From Parenemella sanctibonifatiensis (GTDB lineage Bacteria > Actinomycetota > Actinomycetes > Propionibacteriales > Propionibacteriaceae), in NCBI RefSeq assembly GCF_002250565.1, contig NZ_NMVJ01000006.1, positions 310,001 through 374,000 of the forward strand: a stretch of DNA of 64,000 bases, given 5' to 3'. A model generated the notes under the pieces. It was not told the origin of the DNA and did no database searches. It saw only the letters and a list, made by a program, of their open reading frames with translations. Below, piece after piece: positions 18,664 to 27,526 of the stretch; within the stretch, counting starts at the first letter, position 1, and every line of letters begins with the position of its first letter. Position numbers and translations under genes: made by a program.

Positions 18664-19175
18664 GCGTGGCCGACCACAACGATGACCAGCAGCCCCCGGG
18701 GCCGCAGTTGCGGCCCGGGGTGCGGTTGGCGCTGGACTGGGGCCAGGCCAGGATCGGGGTCGCGGCCTGCGACGCCCGCGCCACGTTGGCCTTTCCGGTG
18801 GAAACCGTCGATGCCCGGCAGCGTCCCACGGCCCGGATCAAGGAACTCATCAGCGAGTACGAGCCGATTGAGGTGCTGTTGGGTCTGCCCCGCAACCTCG
18901 CCGGCGCCGAGGCCCTGGCAGCAAGCCAGATGCGCGAGCGTGCCGCCGGGATTGCGAAGGCCATCGGCGTACCGTTGCGGTTGGTCGATGAGCGGATGAC
19001 GACCGCCACGGCACACCGGCAACTGGCAGATGCGGGCAAGTCGTCGCGGCAGCGACGTAAGATCGTGGACCAGGCGGCAGCGGTCGCCATCCTGGAATTC
19101 GCGCTGGCCGCTGAGGCGGCCACCGGTGAGCCTCCGGGTGAAGTGGTCGAACAGAAGGAGCCGGGAGCATCATGA
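18660..19175 (+). CDS. ruvX: Putative pre-16S rRNA nuclease YqgF/RuvX
   Basis: RNase H-fold protein thought to trim the 5' end of 16S rRNA; formerly described as a Holliday junction resolvase. 171 residues. The first acidic residue lies in LALDWGQARIGVAACD (about 22-37), the second region is EVLLGLPRNLAG, and the third is RLVDERMTTATAHRQL. The alaS-ruvX-mltG-aroE order is a conserved actinobacterial string. The start is either TTG 18660 (TTGA overlap with the alaS stop) or GTG 18666; I kept the overlapping one. Confidence 0.93.
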   Translation: MSVADHNDDQQPPGPQLRPGVRLALDWGQARIGVAACDARATLAFPVETVDARQRPTARIKELISEYEPIEVLLGLPRNLAGAEALAASQMRERAAGIAKAIGVPLRLVDERMTTATAHRQLADAGKSSRQRRKIVDQAAAVAILEFALAAEAATGEPPGEVVEQKEPGAS

Positions 19176-20284
19176 GCCGCAACATGCTCGACCCCGAAGA
19201 GGATTCCCGCGCCGAGTTGGTGCGCCGACTCAAGAGCGCCTTCGCGGTGCTGTTGTCGCTGGCGATCATCGCTGGCGGTGGCTATTTCGTCTACACCAAG
19301 GCATCCGACCTGTGGTATTCGCTGCAGACCCGCGAGGACTACATCGGTGAGGGCACCGAACCGGTGGAGGTGCAGATCCCCCGCGGCGCGACGCTGAGCC
19401 AGATGGGACGGCTGCTCACCCAGGCCGACGTGGTCCGCAGCACCGACGCCTTCCTGGAAGCGGCGCGCGCCAACGAGGAGGCTTCGTCGATCCAGCCCGG
19501 CACCTACACACTGAAGAAGCAGTTGCCTGCCGCGAAGGCGGTGGAGATGCTGCTCGACCCGGACAATCGGGTGGTGCCGACCTTCCGGATCCGGGAGGGG
19601 CTGTGGCTGGAGGAACAGATCCGCCAGCTCTCCGAACAGACGGGCGTCCCCGAGGACGCCTTCCGGCAGGCCATGGAGGACCCGGGCAGCTTCGGCCTGT
19701 CGGCGTGGGCCGAGGGCAACCCGGAGGGTTTCCTCTTCCCCGACAGCTACCAGTACGAAGGTGACACGCCCCAGGACGTGCTGCGCCCGATGACGGCCCA
19801 GTTCGACGCGGTCGCCGCCGACCTGAGGTTCCTGGAGAAGGCCGACGAGCTCGGCGTCTCGCCCCGGGACGCCATGATCGTCGCCTCTCTGATCGAGGCC
19901 GAGGTACGCCGCCCCGAGGACCGCCCGATGGTGGCCCGGGTGATCTACAACCGGTTGGCACAGGGACAGAGGCTCGAGTTCGACACCACCGTGAAGTACA
20001 TCTTCCGGGAGCGTCAGGGCGCCGACACCACCGCCAACCAGCGCGAGAGCGACGACCCCTACAACACTTACCGGTACGAGGGATTGCCGCCCGGGCCGAT
20101 CAACTCACCCGGTCGCACCGCGATGGAGGCGGCCGTCAACCCCGCTGACGGTGCCTGGCTGTACTTCGTCGCGGTCAACCTGGACACCGGCGAGACCCGC
20201 TTCGCCGAAACCTATGAAGAACATCTGGCCAACGTGGAGGTGTATCGGCAGTGGTGTCGGGACAATCCGGGCAAGTGCAGCTGA
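19172..20284 (+). CDS. mltG: Endolytic murein transglycosylase MltG
   Basis: Membrane-anchored enzyme that cleaves nascent peptidoglycan strands and so sets glycan length. 370 residues. A short cytosolic N terminus is followed by one membrane helix (about 28-48). A LysM-like segment (VEVQIPRGATLSQMGRLL) comes next, then the YceG catalytic domain with the essential Glu in ASLIEAEVRRPEDRPMVARV (about 225-244). The conserved SDDPYNTYRYEGLPPGPI lies near the end. ATG overlaps the ruvX stop by 4 bp. Confidence 0.95.
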   Translation: MSRNMLDPEEDSRAELVRRLKSAFAVLLSLAIIAGGGYFVYTKASDLWYSLQTREDYIGEGTEPVEVQIPRGATLSQMGRLLTQADVVRSTDAFLEAARANEEASSIQPGTYTLKKQLPAAKAVEMLLDPDNRVVPTFRIREGLWLEEQIRQLSEQTGVPEDAFRQAMEDPGSFGLSAWAEGNPEGFLFPDSYQYEGDTPQDVLRPMTAQFDAVAADLRFLEKADELGVSPRDAMIVASLIEAEVRRPEDRPMVARVIYNRLAQGQRLEFDTTVKYIFRERQGADTTANQRESDDPYNTYRYEGLPPGPINSPGRTAMEAAVNPADGAWLYFVAVNLDTGETRFAETYEEHLANVEVYRQWCRDNPGKCS

Positions 20285-21117
20285 ACCAGTCCGAGGAGCC
20301 GTCGGGCCCGGTGGCCTGCGGCGTGATCGGATCGCCGATCGCGCATTCGCTGTCGCCGGCGCTGCACCGGGCAGCGTACGCCGCGTTGGGGCTGGACTGG
20401 ACCTATGACGCCCATGAGGTCACCGAGGAAGGCCTGTCCGGCTTCCTGGCCGGGCTGGGGGAGCAGGTCCGCGGTCTCAGTGTCACCGCCCCGCTCAAGG
20501 TGGGTCTGATGCAGCACGGTACGCCGGATGCCGGCGCGGTTGCGGTCGGCGTGGCGAACACCTGGGTCCGCGCCGCGGACGGCAGCACCACGGTCCACAA
20601 CACCGATGTCGCCGGTCTGGTGGGCGCCATCCGCGCGGCTCACCTGACGGTCGATGACTATGCCGTCATCATCGGCAGTGGTGCCACGGCCCGTTCGGCG
20701 GTGGTGGCCCTGCAGCGGATCGGCTGCCCCCGGGTCGGGGTGATGGCCCGCAGCGAGGAGAAGGCCGCCGGCGTGGTCGACTTCGCGACCGGACTGGGTC
20801 TGCAGGCCAAACTGGCGCCCTTCCTGATGCCGTCGGCCAACGACCTGATCATCTCCACGGTGCCGCTGGAAGCGGTCGCCGACCGGGCGCTGGGACTGGT
20901 GTCCTCGACCAAGGCCGTTTTCGATGTCGTCTACGACCCGTGGCCCTCGCCGCTGGCCGATCAGGCGCTCCGGGACGGCAAGCCTGCCCTGTCCGGACTG
21001 GACCTGTTGGCGCACCAGGCGGTCGGCCAGATCGAGCTGATGACCGGGCGCAAGGTGGACGTCGAGGTGCTGCTGTCTGCCGGTCGGCAGGAGCTCAATC
21101 GACGCGCCGAAGCGTGA
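20251..21117 (+). CDS. aroE: Shikimate dehydrogenase
   Basis: Reduces 3-dehydroshikimate to shikimate with NADPH, step four of the shikimate pathway. The substrate-binding motif [13 protein letters not shown] begins about residue 26. The catalytic Lys sits in [10 protein letters not shown] and the [11 protein letters not shown] block follows. The nucleotide-binding region [15 protein letters not shown] replaces the usual GAGGA pattern with GSGAT. GTG 20251 is supported by GGAGG (20236-20240) 10 nt upstream, although this makes the gene overlap mltG by 34 nt; GTG 20311 is the alternative. The aroC gene follows after 13 nt. Confidence 0.9.
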   Translation: MVSGQSGQVQLNQSEEPSGPVACGVIGSPIAHSLSPALHRAAYAALGLDWTYDAHEVTEEGLSGFLAGLGEQVRGLSVTAPLKVGLMQHGTPDAGAVAVGVANTWVRAADGSTTVHNTDVAGLVGAIRAAHLTVDDYAVIIGSGATARSAVVALQRIGCPRVGVMARSEEKAAGVVDFATGLGLQAKLAPFLMPSANDLIISTVPLEAVADRALGLVSSTKAVFDVVYDPWPSPLADQALRDGKPALSGLDLLAHQAVGQIELMTGRKVDVEVLLSAGRQELNRRAEA

Positions 21118-21130
21118 CAGACTGACCCTC

Positions 21131-22336
21131 ATGTTGCGTTACCTGACGGCCGGGGAGTCCCACGGCCAAGGCCTCGTTGCCACCATCGAAGGAATCCCGG
21201 CCCATGTCCGGGTGACCAGCGAGGACATCCGTGCCGAGCTCGCCAGGCGGCGGCTGGGACATGGCCGCGGGGCCCGGATGAAGTTCGAGGCGGACCAGGT
21301 GACGATGCTGGCCGGCGTACGCCATGGTGAGACGCTCGGATCGCCGATTGCCATCACGGTGGGCAACACCGAATGGCCAAAGTGGGAGGACATCATGTCT
21401 CCCGACCCGGTCGATCCGTCGGTGCTGGCGGGCAAGGCGCGCAATGCGCCGCTGACCCGTCCCCGCCCCGGGCATGCCGACCTGGCCGGGATGCAGAAGT
21501 ACGACTGGGCCGAGGCTCGGCCGATCCTGGAGCGTGCCTCGGCACGGGAGACTGCTGCCCGGGTCGCCATGGCCACCGTCGCCAAGAACTTCCTGCGTCA
21601 GGTGTTCGGGATCGAGGTGCTGTCCCACGTCGTCGAGCTCGGCCCGATCAAGGCACCGACCGGCGTGGTGCCGGGGCCTGATGACCTGGCCCGGATCGAT
21701 GAGGATCCGCTGCGCTGTGCCGACCCGCAGACCAGCAAGCTGATGTACGACGAGGTCGAGAAGTGCCGCAAGGAGGGCGACACCATGGGTGGTGTCGTCG
21801 AGGTGCTGGCGTACGGACTGCCGCCCGGCCTGGGCTCCCACAGCCAGGGCGATCGCCGTCTCGATGCCCGGCTGGCCGGCGCCCTGATGGGGATCCAGGC
21901 GATCAAGGGTGTCGAGCTCGGCGACGGTTTCGAACTGGCGCGCACCCGCGGTTCGCTGGCCCATGACGAAATGGAGCCGGTCGCCGGTGGCGTACGCCGG
22001 CTGACTGGCCGGTCCGGAGGCACCGAGGGCGGGATGAGCACCGGTGAGGTGCTGCGGGTGAAGGCTGCCATGAAGCCGATCGCCACGGTGCCGCGGGCGC
22101 TGCGCACCCTCGACGTCGACACCCACGAACCGGCCACCGCCCACCACCAGCGTTCCGACGTCTGTGCCGTGCCGGCCGCTGGTGTGGTCGCCGAGGCGAT
22201 GGTCGCGCTGGTGCTGGCCGAGTGTGCGCTGGAGAAGTTCGGTGGCGACTCGGTCGCCGAGACCCGTCGCAACCTCGAGGCCTACCTCGCTGCGGTCGCC
22301 GAACGGGACCTGCGCGTCGGTGGAGCCGCCGAATGA
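21131..22336 (+). CDS. aroC: Chorismate synthase
   Basis: Forms chorismate from EPSP, the last shikimate-pathway step; needs reduced FMN. 401 residues, usual for actinobacteria. Signatures visible are [16 protein letters not shown] at the N terminus, [17 protein letters not shown] (about 112-128), and the C-terminal FMN region with [21 protein letters not shown]. The gene has no clear Shine-Dalgarno site. Its stop overlaps the start of aroKB by 4 bp. Confidence 0.96.
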   Translation: MLRYLTAGESHGQGLVATIEGIPAHVRVTSEDIRAELARRRLGHGRGARMKFEADQVTMLAGVRHGETLGSPIAITVGNTEWPKWEDIMSPDPVDPSVLAGKARNAPLTRPRPGHADLAGMQKYDWAEARPILERASARETAARVAMATVAKNFLRQVFGIEVLSHVVELGPIKAPTGVVPGPDDLARIDEDPLRCADPQTSKLMYDEVEKCRKEGDTMGGVVEVLAYGLPPGLGSHSQGDRRLDARLAGALMGIQAIKGVELGDGFELARTRGSLAHDEMEPVAGGVRRLTGRSGGTEGGMSTGEVLRVKAAMKPIATVPRALRTLDVDTHEPATAHHQRSDVCAVPAAGVVAEAMVALVLAECALEKFGGDSVAETRRNLEAYLAAVAERDLRVGGAAE

Positions 22337-23895
22337 TCGTCCTGGTGGGTCTGCCGGGAGCCGGCAAGTCGAATGTCGCCGGCCGGTTGGCGCAGGTGCT
22401 GCGCGGGTCGGTGACCGACGTCGATGCCCGGATCGAGGCCAGCGAGGAACGCTCCATCACCGACATCTTCGCCACCGATGGCGAGGAACGCTTCCGCGCA
22501 CTCGAGCTGGAGCACACCCTGGCGGCGTTGCAGTCTGACGCGGCGGTGGTCTCGTTGGGCGGCGGGGCCGTGCTCACCAAGGAGATCCGAGACGCACTGA
22601 AGGGGCACCAGGTGGTCTGGTTGCAGGTCTCCGCCCCGCAGGCAGCCCGCCGGATCGGCCTGGCGGCGGATCGACCGCTACTGGTCGGCAACATGCGGAG
22701 CCGACTGGTCCAGCTCGCCCGGGAGCGGCACCACCTCTACGACGAGGTCGCGACGCTGGCGATCGACACCGACAAGCGCGACGTGGAGCGGGTCGTCAAC
22801 GCGATCCTGGCCCGGATCACCCCGCACGTCATCACGGTGCGGACCGCGAATCCGTATCCGGTGGAAGTGGTCGCCGGTGCCCGGCAGCGGCTCGCTGGAG
22901 CGGTGAGCGGTGCGGACCGGGTGGCGCTGCTGCACCCACCCGCCCTGGCGCAGGCGGCCGCCGAGCTGACCGACACCATCGAGGCGCGCACCACGTTGAT
23001 CGAGTTGCCTGATGGTGAGGGGGCCAAGACGCCGGCCGTCATTGCGCAGTGCTGGGATCGGCTCGCAGCCGAGGGCTTCACCCGCTCGGACATGGTCGTC
23101 GGCTTCGGCGGCGGGGCAACCACCGACTTGGCGGGCTTCCTCGCCGCGAGCTGGTTGCGTGGCGTCAGCTGGGTCGCGGTGCCGACCACCGTGCTCGCGA
23201 TGGTGGATGCTGCCGTCGGCGGCAAGACCGGCATCAATCTCGGCGCAGGCAAGAACTTGGTCGGCGCCTTCCACGAGCCCGCCGCGGTCCTGTGTGACCT
23301 GGACTTGCTGGCAACCGTGCCCGAAGCAGACCTTCGGTCCGGCCTGGCCGAGGTCGCGAAGGCCGGTTTCATCGCCGATCCCAGGATCCTGGAGATGATC
23401 GAGGAAGACCCCGCCGATGCCGTGACACCGGGCAGCGAGCGGCTGGCGGAACTGATCAGGCGCGGCATCAAGGTCAAGGCCGAGGTGGTGGCAGGCGATC
23501 TGCGGGAGCGGACCTCCAGCGGCGCGGCGCGGGGCAGGGAGATCCTCAACTACGGCCACACGCTGGCTCATGCCATCGAACGCCACAGCGGCTTCAGCTG
23601 GCGCCACGGCGACGCCGTCGCCGTCGGGATGCGCTACGCGGCCCGGCTGGCTGGTCGGCTCGGCCTGCTCAGCAAGGCCCTGGTGACGCGCCACGACGCC
23701 GTGCTTGATGCGCTGGGGCTGCCCGCGGCTTACCAGTCGCAGGCGTGGCCCGAGCTCCGTGAGGCGATGAACCTGGACAAGAAGACCCGCGGCAGCCAGC
23801 TGCGCTTCGTGCTGCTGGAGGACCTGACCCGGACCGTCATCGTGCCCGGCCCACCCGAGGAAGCCCTCGCGGCGGCGTACGCCGACCTGGGATGA
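22333..23895 (+). CDS. aroKB: Fused shikimate kinase / 3-dehydroquinate synthase
   Basis: One 520-residue polypeptide carrying two shikimate-pathway enzymes. Residues 1 to about 160 are shikimate kinase: P-loop GLPGAGKSN (6-14), acidic [10 protein letters not shown], the FRALE arginine region and LGGGAVL. From about 172 the protein is 3-dehydroquinate synthase: [20 protein letters not shown], the [20 protein letters not shown] block, and metal ligands in [10 protein letters not shown] (Glu), [11 protein letters not shown] (His) and [11 protein letters not shown] (His). Both active sites look intact. In many bacteria these are separate adjacent genes; fusion is known in some lineages. ATG 22333 overlaps the aroC stop, so longer frames are rejected. 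Confidence 0.93.
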   Translation: MIVLVGLPGAGKSNVAGRLAQVLRGSVTDVDARIEASEERSITDIFATDGEERFRALELEHTLAALQSDAAVVSLGGGAVLTKEIRDALKGHQVVWLQVSAPQAARRIGLAADRPLLVGNMRSRLVQLARERHHLYDEVATLAIDTDKRDVERVVNAILARITPHVITVRTANPYPVEVVAGARQRLAGAVSGADRVALLHPPALAQAAAELTDTIEARTTLIELPDGEGAKTPAVIAQCWDRLAAEGFTRSDMVVGFGGGATTDLAGFLAASWLRGVSWVAVPTTVLAMVDAAVGGKTGINLGAGKNLVGAFHEPAAVLCDLDLLATVPEADLRSGLAEVAKAGFIADPRILEMIEEDPADAVTPGSERLAELIRRGIKVKAEVVAGDLRERTSSGAARGREILNYGHTLAHAIERHSGFSWRHGDAVAVGMRYAARLAGRLGLLSKALVTRHDAVLDALGLPAAYQSQAWPELREAMNLDKKTRGSQLRFVLLEDLTRTVIVPGPPEEALAAAYADLG

Positions 23896-23909
23896 GCCGG
23901 GCCGAGTCC

Positions 23910-25076
23910 TCAGTAGTAGTTGCCGGCCGTCGTGAGCCGTGACCGATCGCTGGGCAGGTCAGGGCAGTGGTCTGACCCCTTCCAACGGGCATCGCCCGTC
24001 ATCATCCAGGCAGGCAGATTTGCGCTGCTGTTGATGAGATAGGTGCCCAGGTCGTTGTACGCGAACCGGTTGCCGTAGGAGGAACACTCGCCGGCCGAGG
24101 TCGCGACCTGTTCGTCGTAGTGCGCCGTGGTGATGGTCCTGCTGTGGAAGTGGTTGGCGCCGAAGGTGTTGTATTCGATCGAGTTGAAGTTGCTCGCGTC
24201 ACGCACCTTGACCGGCCCCGCACTGACGCCGGTGACGTTGTTGTTGTGGAACGTGTTGTGGGAGCTCTTGTGCGTGATGTAGAGCGCGTGAATGTAGCTG
24301 TTCTCGGAGTTGCGCAGGTCGATGAAGTGGTTGTTTCGGATCGAGTTGTGTGATGACTCAGTCAGGACGATGCCTCCGTAGCCACAGCGAAGGAAGTCGG
24401 GGGTGTCGCAGCGACCGCCGGTGTAGAGGTTGCCGATGTCGGTGAACACCATGCCGAAGACGGTGGTGCCGTCCAGACCCCGTGCCGATGGCTGGCCGGG
24501 GCCGGAGCTCGGCGCGTACGAGCCGCTGCACCGCCCGGTGCCGGTGATGGACAACCCGGCATTGGCGTACTTCTGGACCTGGAGGTAGTAGAACCGCAAC
24601 CCACCGTCGCCACCCTCGCTGAGGGGGCCGTCGCTCGGCAGGCAGGCTGTCAGCCAGGCTCCGGTCAGATAACGTCCGGAGCCGTCGGCGCGCTTGTTTT
24701 CGAAGATCGGCATGGTGTCGAAGCCGTCGCGGCCCTCACCGGGGGTGTAGTCGGCGGGCATGAAGCTGATGGTGTGACCGGGACGGTAGGTGGTCCAGGT
24801 GACCGGCGACTGGACGTAAGTGCCGCCGGCGATGCGTACCTCGACATCGGCCGAAAGGTTGGTCTGCGCAACGATGGCCTGGACGCGTTGCAGGGTGCGC
24901 ACCGGACTGGCCTGGCTGCCGTCGTTGGCATCGTTGCCGGTGGGGGACATGTGGATGCGTTGCACCGTTGCCGCTGTCGCGGGCGGTGCGGGGATCGTCA
25001 GGGCGACCATGGCGAGCAGCAGGGCTGGGAACATCAGCGCGCTGCGGAGGCGGGGGAGAGTGATCATGGTGATCAT
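23910..25076 (-). CDS. Secreted right-handed beta-helix protein (polysaccharide-lyase-like)
   Basis: A 388-residue exported protein. A hydrophobic signal peptide (about residues 8-36, ending in PPATAATV) precedes SPTGNDANDGSQASPVRTLQ, the opening seen in DUF1565/pectate-lyase-like parallel beta-helix proteins. Repeated Asn-rich rungs follow (HNSIRNNHFIDL, HNTFHNNNVTGV, FNSIEYNTFGANHF), with several Cys pairs that may form disulfides. No lyase active site could be named with confidence. The gene converges on aroKB with a 14-bp gap. The nearby KDG kinase and KDPG aldolase genes hint at uronic-acid polysaccharide use. An alternative start lies 30 nt upstream (25106) and another 9 nt downstream. 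Confidence 0.75.
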   Translation of the reverse strand: MITMITLPRLRSALMFPALLLAMVALTIPAPPATAATVQRIHMSPTGNDANDGSQASPVRTLQRVQAIVAQTNLSADVEVRIAGGTYVQSPVTWTTYRPGHTISFMPADYTPGEGRDGFDTMPIFENKRADGSGRYLTGAWLTACLPSDGPLSEGGDGGLRFYYLQVQKYANAGLSITGTGRCSGSYAPSSGPGQPSARGLDGTTVFGMVFTDIGNLYTGGRCDTPDFLRCGYGGIVLTESSHNSIRNNHFIDLRNSENSYIHALYITHKSSHNTFHNNNVTGVSAGPVKVRDASNFNSIEYNTFGANHFHSRTITTAHYDEQVATSAGECSSYGNRFAYNDLGTYLINSSANLPAWMMTGDARWKGSDHCPDLPSDRSRLTTAGNYY

Positions 25077-25174
25077 CCAACACAGCGGGCGCGGCGAGCG
25101 CGGCACCGGGTCCTGACGAAGGGACCTGTGTGACCTCGCCGCAGCCGCAACGCGGCGTACGCAACCACTGTGAG

Positions 25175-25460
25175 CTGTAGATATGCAGGCAAAGCAGGCC
25201 AGATCACCTGCGTGGCGACTGCATGCTGTAGTTGTGCAAGTCCGGAGCTCCTGGCGTACGCCGATGTCCGACTGGTCGGGAGGTCAGCCTTGGTGAGGCG
25301 CCGGTTCGGATCAAAGACGCAGCAACGAGGGCAGGCGGCCGGGCCGCCTGGCAGCTAGGGCCCCTGCGGGGCGCAACTACAGGATCCTGTAGTTGTGCAG
25401 GTCAAACGGCCCGAATCGCCTGCGCAGGTACGCGATGCTGTAGTTGTGCAGGGCCCGGCT
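25175..25460. repeat. Four CTGTAG(T)TGTGCA elements in two pairs with 51-bp spacing
   Basis: The 512-bp space between the beta-helix gene and the MFS remnant holds no supported gene but a repeat cluster. CTGTAGATATGCAGG (25175), CTGTAGTTGTGCAAG (25226), CTGTAGTTGTGCAGG (25387) and CTGTAGTTGTGCAGG (25438) form two pairs, each with exactly 51 bp between members. The sequence after the first member of each pair is related (ends in ATG before the second member; contains CCTGCG), and so is that after the second (a CCGG..CTCC.GGCGTACGCC pattern). The whole looks like an old duplication with a 212-bp offset. In the first-type units TGCAGG can pair with CCTGCG, giving a hairpin. Confidence 0.7.
25374..25395. 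repeat. Perfect 22-bp palindrome within the repeat cluster
   Basis: The half-site CAACTACAGGA is followed directly by its exact complement, giving a 22-bp perfect palindrome centred between 25384 and 25385. It arises where the third CTGTAGTTG element meets an inverted copy, so it could be a recombination junction, a protein-binding site or a hairpin. Confidence 0.75.
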
Positions 25461-25588
25461 CCCGGCGTACGCCTTGGCTGCACGCAGGTTGGAATCAACA
25501 CCACACCCCCAAATTGCTCAACCCTCGTTCGATTGATCGCCCCGTTTCCAGTACCTCCTCCGACTCGGCCCCGGAGACGCGTACGTCG

Positions 25589-26182
25589 ATGTGGCGAGAG
25601 GCGGCTACCGGCGCATCATGGCTCGCGCACCATCGCATTGTCGGGGGATTGGCACTGATCGGTGCAATGGCAAGCGTCGGCTACATGCTGCCGTTCTCGA
25701 TCCTGGTCCTCTTCGCCCAACAGCAACTCTCACACGACAGTGGGGGATACGGCCTGATCCTCGCCATCTCGGCACTCGGTGGCTTGGTCGGTTCCTTCGC
25801 GACGGCCCGGATCCGCCCGCAGATCGGCTATCGCTGGACGATTGTCGCCAGCCTGGTCACAGGAGCCGCCGCCCTGCTGGCCCTCGCGGTCACGGACAAC
25901 GCGATCGTCGCGGCCGTCCTCCTTGCGGTCTACATCCTCCACGCGGTCGTGTGGGGAATCTGCTCCACGTCGCTGCGGCAGCGCCTGGTGCCAGATGAGC
26001 TCCGGGGCCGCGTCAATGCGGCGGCGCGGGTGCTGGGTCTGCTCGGGCTCGCTCTCGGGGCGCTCCTCGGCGGCGTGCTCGCTGCGGTGCACATCGCGCT
26101 GCCCGTGGCAGTCGGCGGCGCGGTCTTCGTGGTCTGTGCATGCGCTGCTCTCGTCCTCGTGCGGACCAGCGAGATTGACTGA
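25589..26182 (+). pseudogene. MFS transporter, C-terminal half only
   Basis: The frame encodes about 197 residues equal to the second half of a major facilitator drug-exporter-type protein. It begins with the inter-domain segment (MWREAATGASWLAHHRIVG) and continues with about six hydrophobic helices and the half-repeat loop GGYGLILAISALGGLVGSFA. MFS proteins have about 400 residues and 12 helices, so the N-terminal half is missing. No homologous sequence is visible upstream, where the repeat cluster lies instead. The frame is open further upstream but that part has no MFS character. It is most likely a decayed gene; a functional half-size transporter is less likely. Confidence 0.7.
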
Positions 26183-26216
26183 CCGCCGCGCGTCCAAACT
26201 GTCGGGCGAGGCGGTC
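26183..26216. terminator. Possible bidirectional terminator
   Basis: GACCGCC, starting inside the MFS-remnant stop (26181-26187), pairs with GGCGGTC (26210-26216); GTTT follows on the plus strand. The loop is 22 nt. It lies between the convergent MFS remnant and the amylase gene. Confidence 0.35.
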
Positions 26217-26219
26217 GTT

Positions 26220-27461
26220 TCACGCCGACTGCCGCCACAGGGTGGCGCCGTCGGCGCCGGTGATCGTCACGGGCGGAGTGCCCCCGAGGTCGATGACGAC
26301 GTCGAGATGGTCCGAGCCGTCGGCTGCGCTGGACCGATAGGCGTACCGCGTGTTGCTGAGCTCGGTCGCTTCGGTGGTGGCGGTCACCAGCCAGGCGTGC
26401 CGACGACGCAGGGCGATCAGCGCCCGGTGGGCATCCACGACGGTCGGACCGTGGTCCGGCATACCCTGCTCGGCCGGGCTGACGGCCAGCTCGGGGCGTA
26501 CGGCGTCATCACCGCCGACGCGTTCCTCCTTGGTGCCGGTGAAGCCGTACTCGTCGCCGTAGTAGATCGAGGGGATCCCACCCAAGGTCAGCAGGACCGC
26601 GAGTGCGCTGACGGCACCGCTCGGACCCAGCGTGGTGGCGATCCGGGTGACGTCGTGGTTGCCGACGAAGGTGTTCGGGGTGAAGTGGTTCAGGAAGCCT
26701 TGGTGGCGCTGCACAGCATGGTCGAGTTCGTAGAGGTTGCCGTCGTTGATGCTGGACCAGATCGCCTTCCACAGCTCGTACTGGGTGAGGCTGTCGACAC
26801 CAGCTTCGGCAACGAACTTCGGATAGTCGCCGTGGATCACTTCGCCGAGGAACCAAGCGTCGGGAAACTCCTCGCGTACGCCGGGCAGCACCGCCGACCA
26901 GAACTCGACCGGCACCGAATAGGCCGCATCCAGCCGCCAGCCGTCGACGCCGCGCGCCAGCCAGTGCCGCATCACCGATGCGACCAGCTCGCGGGCCGGT
27001 TGGCCGGCATGGTCGAGGCGAGCCAGCTGTCCGTGGCCCTCCCAGACCCGCGGTGCCCGCGTTTCCCAATCGATGTCGAAGAGCCCAGCGGCCTCGCTTT
27101 CCGGTCCCTCTGCAAGAGCATCCAGCAGGGCGGGGTGTTGGTCGGCGACGTGACTGAACACACCGTCCAACAGGATCCGTAACCCGCGGCGACGACACTG
27201 CTCGACGAGTTCGTCGAAGTCTGCGTCATCGCCGAGCCGCGGGTCGATGGTGAAGTGATCGAGCGTGTCGTAGCCGTGGCTGGCCGAGGCGAAGATCGGG
27301 CCGAGCAACAGGCCGGAGGCGCCGAGCTCGATGACATGGTCGAGCCAGGGGAGCAGCCGCTGCAGGCCGTGCGCGGGAGCCGGCTGGGCGTCCCTGATGG
27401 GAGCGCCAGCCAGCCCCAATGGGTAGGTGTGCCACCAGATGGCGTGATCAACCCAGTTCAT
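26220..27461 (-). CDS. GH13 alpha-amylase-family glycosidase
   Basis: A 413-residue cytosolic (no signal peptide) glycoside hydrolase family 13 enzyme. The catalytic triad is visible: Asp178 in GWRLDAAY, Glu207 in FLGEVIH, Asp270 in VGNHDVTR. The conserved DGVFSHV region (99-105) and GIPSIYYGDEYG (about 291-302) agree. It is shorter than many amylases and lacks carbohydrate-binding modules. The substrate could be maltodextrin, trehalose or a related alpha-glucoside and is not decidable here. It is the last gene of a minus-strand run after KDPG aldolase and KDG kinase (66-bp gap), but a shared transcript is uncertain. Confidence 0.88.
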   Translation of the reverse strand: MNWVDHAIWWHTYPLGLAGAPIRDAQPAPAHGLQRLLPWLDHVIELGASGLLLGPIFASASHGYDTLDHFTIDPRLGDDADFDELVEQCRRRGLRILLDGVFSHVADQHPALLDALAEGPESEAAGLFDIDWETRAPRVWEGHGQLARLDHAGQPARELVASVMRHWLARGVDGWRLDAAYSVPVEFWSAVLPGVREEFPDAWFLGEVIHGDYPKFVAEAGVDSLTQYELWKAIWSSINDGNLYELDHAVQRHQGFLNHFTPNTFVGNHDVTRIATTLGPSGAVSALAVLLTLGGIPSIYYGDEYGFTGTKEERVGGDDAVRPELAVSPAEQGMPDHGPTVVDAHRALIALRRRHAWLVTATTEATELSNTRYAYRSSAADGSDHLDVVIDLGGTPPVTITGADGATLWRQSA

Positions 27462-27526
27462 GGCGTCAATCTACTGCGAGATGAGCCGCCACCTGGTGGC
27501 CGACCCAGCGGGTCAGTTGCAATGCG

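Noticed and set aside
24120-25133. Plus-strand frames across the beta-helix gene
   Set aside because: The minus-strand frame has a signal peptide and beta-helix repeats; the plus-strand frames have no motif or start signal.
25295-25345. tRNA gene suggested by GGTTCGGATC (T-arm-like)
   Set aside because: No acceptor stem, D-arm or anticodon arm can be formed around it.
25175-25460. CRISPR array
   Set aside because: Repeats are only about 15 bp conserved, four in number, with unequal gaps between pairs and related rather than unique spacers; no cas genes are near.
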